Source: Heterocephalus glaber (lineage: Eukaryota; Chordata; Mammalia; Rodentia; Bathyergidae). From it: a DNA stretch of 64,000 bases. Position 1 is the first letter of the stretch. The number at the start of each line of letters is the position of its first letter. Shown here piece after piece: positions 60,000 to 64,000 of this stretch. A model generated the notes under the pieces. It had not been told where the DNA came from and did not search any database. It was given only the letters and a program-made list of their open reading frames with translations. The translations under genes were made by a program, and so were the position numbers. The stretch spans positions 9,931,213 to 9,995,212 of the forward strand of contig NW_004624747.1 of assembly GCF_000247695.1 (NCBI RefSeq), read 5' to 3'.

Positions 60000-60360
60000 C
60001 TGTAGTTGTATGGAGTTAACAAATTAGTTATTGGAGAAGAAAAACAGTAAGTTTGAGGGCATAGCTAAAAGAAAGTATCTAAAACAGAATGAGCTGTAAA
60101 TAACTTCAAGTGGCCCAATATATGGGTGATTGGAGTCCCCAAAGAAATACAGACAAAAATTATTTGAAAAAATGATGACCAAAAATGGTCCAAATTTAAT
60201 GAAAACTATAAACTCAGATCCAAGAAGTTGAATGAACTCCAAGTATATAAAACATGAAAAAAATGGCCCCAAATCAAAAGTAACATTTTTAAAGTGCTGA
60301 AAAAATCCTTGAATAGTCTTGAATTTAATACCTGGAAAAAATATCTTTCAGTAATTATTT
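60000..60360 (+). repeat. Ancient L1/HAL1 ORF1-region remnant
   Basis: gggtgattggagtccccaaa, then aaaaatggtccaaatttaat and ccaagaagttgaatgaact, in the order of old L1 ORF1 3' sequence. No open frame. Confidence 0.55.
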
Positions 60361-60364
60361 TAAA

Positions 60365-60540
60365 GCTGAGCCTGGCAGCACAGACCTATAAGCCCAACAC
60401 TCTAGGAGGCTGAGACAGGATTACAAATTCAAGCCTAACCTAGGCAACTAAGCAATTTACCAAGACTGTCTCCAAAAATGGACTGGGAATATAGCTCAGT
60501 GTAAAGGCCCTGGGTTCAATCACTAGTACTGAAAAAAAAT
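60365..60540 (+). repeat. B1+ID composite SINE
   Basis: B1 then ID (tatagctcagtgtaaaggcc). Confidence 0.7.
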
Positions 60541-60780
60541 TACTTGGAGGTAGACTGTGGCAGATTAATGATACATAATATAAACCCCAAATCAACCACT
60601 AACAGTTAAGTCAATGTTCACATGTCTAACCACTGATGAATGGATTTTAAAATGTGGTATATCCTTACAATAAAATATTATTGAGCCATAAAAAGGAATG
60701 AATTAGTGATGCAACAACATAGATTAACTTTGAAAATATGATGGTTAATGAAAGAAGCCAAGCACAAAAGGCCAAATATT

Positions 60781-60980
60781 TTTTAGGGAGGAGGTGCTGA
60801 AGTCTCCTTCTAGAAGTGGTTTCTGGGTGCTTTCTGTCCTGAACAAAGAATTGATCAAGACAAATCCAAAAGGTCTGTTTATTAAAGGTAGGAAAAGAAA
60901 TGTGCTCTGAAGAGTAAGTTTGAGCCAAGTAAAAGGAAAAGTACACTACAGCATGAGAGTAAACCACCATGAAAAAAAGC
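60781..60980 (-). mobile_element. Unclassified 200-bp retroposed insertion
   Basis: Flanked by cacaaaaggccaaatatt and cacaaaaagccaaaatatt. On the minus strand it contains tttaataaacag and ends in a short A run. It may be an LTR piece or a processed transcript fragment; family not recognised. Confidence 0.5.
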
Positions 60981-61066
60981 CACAAAAAGCCAAAATATTG
61001 AATAATTCCATTTATGAAGTTTCCAGAATAAGCAAATTAATAAAGTCAGAAGGCAGATAAATAGAG

Positions 61067-61368
61067 CTGAGCATAGTGGCACACACCTGTAGTCTCAGCA
61101 TTCAGGAGATTAAGGCAGTAGGATCACTGCAACTTAAAGGCCAGCCTGGGCTACACAGTGAGTTCAGGGCCAGCCTGAACTATACAGTGAGACCCTGTCT
61201 TGGAAAAAAAAAAAGCTGATGCCAGGAATGGTGGCACATGCCCGTAATCCCAGCACTTGGGAGGCTGAGACAGGAAGATTGCCATGAGTTTGAACTCACA
61301 TAGTGAGTTCAGGGCTAGCCTGAACTACCAAGGGAGACCCTACCTCAAAAAACAAACAAAAAAAAGCT
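61067..61368 (+). repeat. Two tandem B1 SINEs
   Basis: Full B1 at 61067-61215 and another at 61216-61368, same orientation; the second is bounded by aaaaaagctgat. Confidence 0.8.
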
Positions 61369-61536
61369 GATAAGTGGTTGCCAAGGGAATGAGAGGAGGG
61401 AAGAATAGGACATGCCTGCGTGATGGGTATCAGGTTTCTCTTTAACATGATAAAATGTTTTGTAATTAGTGATAATTGTACAACATTATGAATATACTAA
61501 CAACCACTGAATTCTACACTTTAAAATGGTTAAAAT

Positions 61537-61620
61537 GTGGCTTGTGATGTAATTCAGTGGTAGAGTGCCTCCCTAGCAAGCACAAGTCCCTAGGTTCAAT
61601 ATCAAGCACCACCCCAAAAA
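61537..61620 (+). repeat. ID SINE
   Basis: Classical ID with gttaaaatg flanks. Confidence 0.78.
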
Positions 61621-61654
61621 GTTAAAATGGTGAATTTTGTTATGTGATTTTTTT

Positions 61655-61736
61655 TTTTTTGTCAGTACTAGGGATTCAATTCAGGACCTTGTGCTTGCAA
61701 GGCGGCATGGTGCTGCTGAGCTAAATCTCCAGCCCT
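61655..61736 (-). repeat. Variant-ID SINE with TSD
   Basis: Flanked by tgttatgtgattttt. Confidence 0.9.
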
Positions 61737-62319
61737 GTTATGTGATTTTTATTTCAGTAAAAACAGATTTAAGCTAACCAAAGAAATAAAAATGTAGAGA
61801 ACAGGAAAAGGGGACATTACTAGAACCTCTGCAGTAAGTCTTAGTCTCCTGCGAGCCACAGCAGCACAAGGTGAATTAATTTATTATACAAAAAAGATAG
61901 AAAAAATGAGACTTAGAGAAGAAGCTGAGCTTTGGGCCTGATCACTTCTACTCTGAGCAGTGCTTACCATACCCTTATTGGGTACTCTGGTACTTCAGGA
62001 GAAACAAATGTAACAGATGACTCAGGACAGAGAGTTCCGTAGATCAGGAGAAAGAAATGTACCATCTGACTCACAGGGCAGCAGCCAGTGACAATCCTAG
62101 AACAATGAGGAACTATGCAGAGGAAGATTTTGTTCTTCCCAGGTTGTCTTCAGCTGGTTTAATCTTTCCCTGGAGCATCACAGCATCACCAGGGCATTGT
62201 AGTTATGTCTGGACGTGCCGTAGCTGGCCTGTAGGCAGGAAAACTAGGCCTAATCATAATTTTAATTGTGAAATGATTTTCCCCCCAAATTAAGTAGAAT
62301 TGCTCCCGACAAAAAACAA

Positions 62320-62370
62320 GGGTGAGGGATATAGCTCAGTGGTAGAGCACTTGCCGAGTATGGTTCAATC
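62320..62370 (+). repeat. Truncated ID SINE
   Basis: A box present (gatatagctcagtggtagag); B-box part missing. Confidence 0.65.
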
Positions 62371-62374
62371 AGCA

Positions 62375-62830
62375 TGATAGAGAAAAGGGAACAAAGAATA
62401 GAATGAATAGAAAGCCAATAGCAAGATGATAGGCTCAAGTCTAATCGTATTGACCCGGAAAACAATTTCTGAGCAAGCTAGCTGATCTAACTAACAAAGA
62501 GCCACCCCCAGCTCATACCCCCTCCCACACCTAACACATGTCCTCCTTCATTGTCCTTTGTTCTCAGGAAGTGTCTGTATCCAGTGTACTTTTCTATCAA
62601 ACCATGTAAACTAAATGTAACTTCCTCAACCAATGAACTGATGATAAATGCCTTGCTTCTGTATCCCCACACCCCTTCCCTTAACCCATATAAACCCTGT
62701 TCACTGCCAGCTCTGGGCTGATCACTTTGTGGAGAAATCCCCCCTGATCAGTCTGCAGGCATAATAAACTTGCCTCCAACCTCTCAGTGTGTTCTTGATT
62801 CTTCTTGTCCTGATCTTGCTATACCACTAA
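62375..62830 (+). mobile_element. LTR-like segment (ERV1-type suspected)
   Basis: Promoter-like order of a retroviral LTR: aaccaatgaac CCAAT box (about 62630), TATA box in cccatataaaccc (about 62690), then AATAAA in gcataataaacttgcc (about 62763) and a T/C-rich end. Boundaries uncertain; no internal viral sequence was recognised next to it. Confidence 0.5.
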
Positions 62831-62854
62831 AAGTTGCCACACTGTGGTTTGTAA

Positions 62855-63157
62855 GTCTGCCGTTACACTATCAGTCATTGCATTAAATGTAAATGGTATA
62901 TATACTCCAATTAAAAGGCAAGGGTTGGGCTTCTGGGCTGCCGTACCACCCCACCCCCCCAGCGCAGAGGAGGCACCCACAGCACCCCCACCCCCTGTCA
63001 AAATGAGAAGACATGTAAATAAGTCTCAAAACCAGACTTCCAGATCACCTAAAGCAACTCCAAAGGGAAATGAGATGAAACACTCTGACACTCAACCATC
63101 TGGACTCCCTGAACTGGCAACAAAAGAGGATCTGGAAAAAATGAAGTCAGAAATAAA
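62855..63157 (+). repeat. L1 5'/ORF pieces in unusual order
   Basis: A segment resembling the start of L1 ORF2 (translated ALNVNGIYTPIKR) is followed by a GC-rich stretch and then an ATG frame at 63002 (MRRHVNKSQNQTS... ELATKEDLEKMKSE) resembling an L1 ORF1 N-terminus. The frame is cut by the HNRNPDL retrocopy. Confidence 0.45.

Positions 63158-64000
<843 letters not shown>

Larger units (their letters stand above)
60541..61535 (+). repeat. Ancient L1 3' end, interrupted
   Basis: taaccactgatgaatggatt, tattattgagccataaaaag, ataagtggttgccaagggaa and accactgaattctacacttt appear in L1M 3' order. Interruptions are a 200-bp insertion (60781-60980) and two B1 copies (61067-61368). Confidence 0.7.
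56301..63157. other. SNRPD3 downstream flank
   Basis: No gene recognised. Holds SINEs, ancient L1 pieces, an LTR-like segment and L1 5' pieces. Sequence at 57.2-57.8, 57.9-58.18, 58.4-59.55 and 61.8-62.3 kb is AT-rich and not identified; 59.04-59.20 kb may be LINE-derived. Confidence 0.7.

Overview
The window is nuclear DNA of a placental mammal, almost certainly a non-murid rodent. It has split genes with GT-AG introns, a CpG-rich promoter and AATAAA signals, with very dense SINEs. Two SINE classes dominate. One is B1, several copies of which carry the internal duplication typical of rodent B1. The other is a tRNA-Ala/ID-type SINE whose usual 'GTAGAGC' D-arm is replaced by a 'GTTCCGCTGCC'-like sequence. 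Older copies are ID and composite B1+ID (B1-dID type). Mouse/rat-type B2 is not seen. A castorimorph (beaver/kangaroo-rat group) is a guess; the order Rodentia is much firmer.

The gene order is UPB1 (+) / GUCD1 (-) / SNRPD3 (+), the order I recall from human 22q11.23. (1) 1-9.3 kb: the last five coding exons of UPB1 (beta-ureidopropionase, pyrimidine catabolism), including the catalytic Cys exon. (2) 9.3-27.3 kb: a UPB1-GUCD1 tail-to-tail intergenic region filled by LINE-1, a degenerate ERVL-like provirus, an ERVK-type LTR, MaLR LTR remnants and SINEs. (3) 27.3-41.95 kb: the complete GUCD1 gene on the minus strand, six coding exons giving 239 residues, with a 2.5 kb 3' UTR. (4) 41.5-42.9 kb: a GC-rich bidirectional promoter region. 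(5) 42.8-56.3 kb: the complete SNRPD3 gene, a noncoding exon plus three coding exons giving the 126-residue SmD3 protein. (6) 56.3-64 kb: a repeat-rich flank with an ancient L1 3' end, an LTR, L1 5' pieces and the C-terminal half of an HNRNPDL processed pseudogene (minus strand, three in-frame TGA codons) that runs off the window.

The three genes are housekeeping or metabolic and do not form a pathway. The only likely regulatory link is the shared GUCD1/SNRPD3 promoter. No new gene system was found. The most interesting structures are in the mobile DNA: a 35-nt 5' fragment of U2 snRNA retroposed with target-site duplications, composite SINEs mobilised as single units, a nested L1-in-L1, a paired-LTR ERVL-like relic with pol motifs, and the burst of the variant ID SINE with well-preserved target-site duplications, one copy lying in the SNRPD3 3' UTR.
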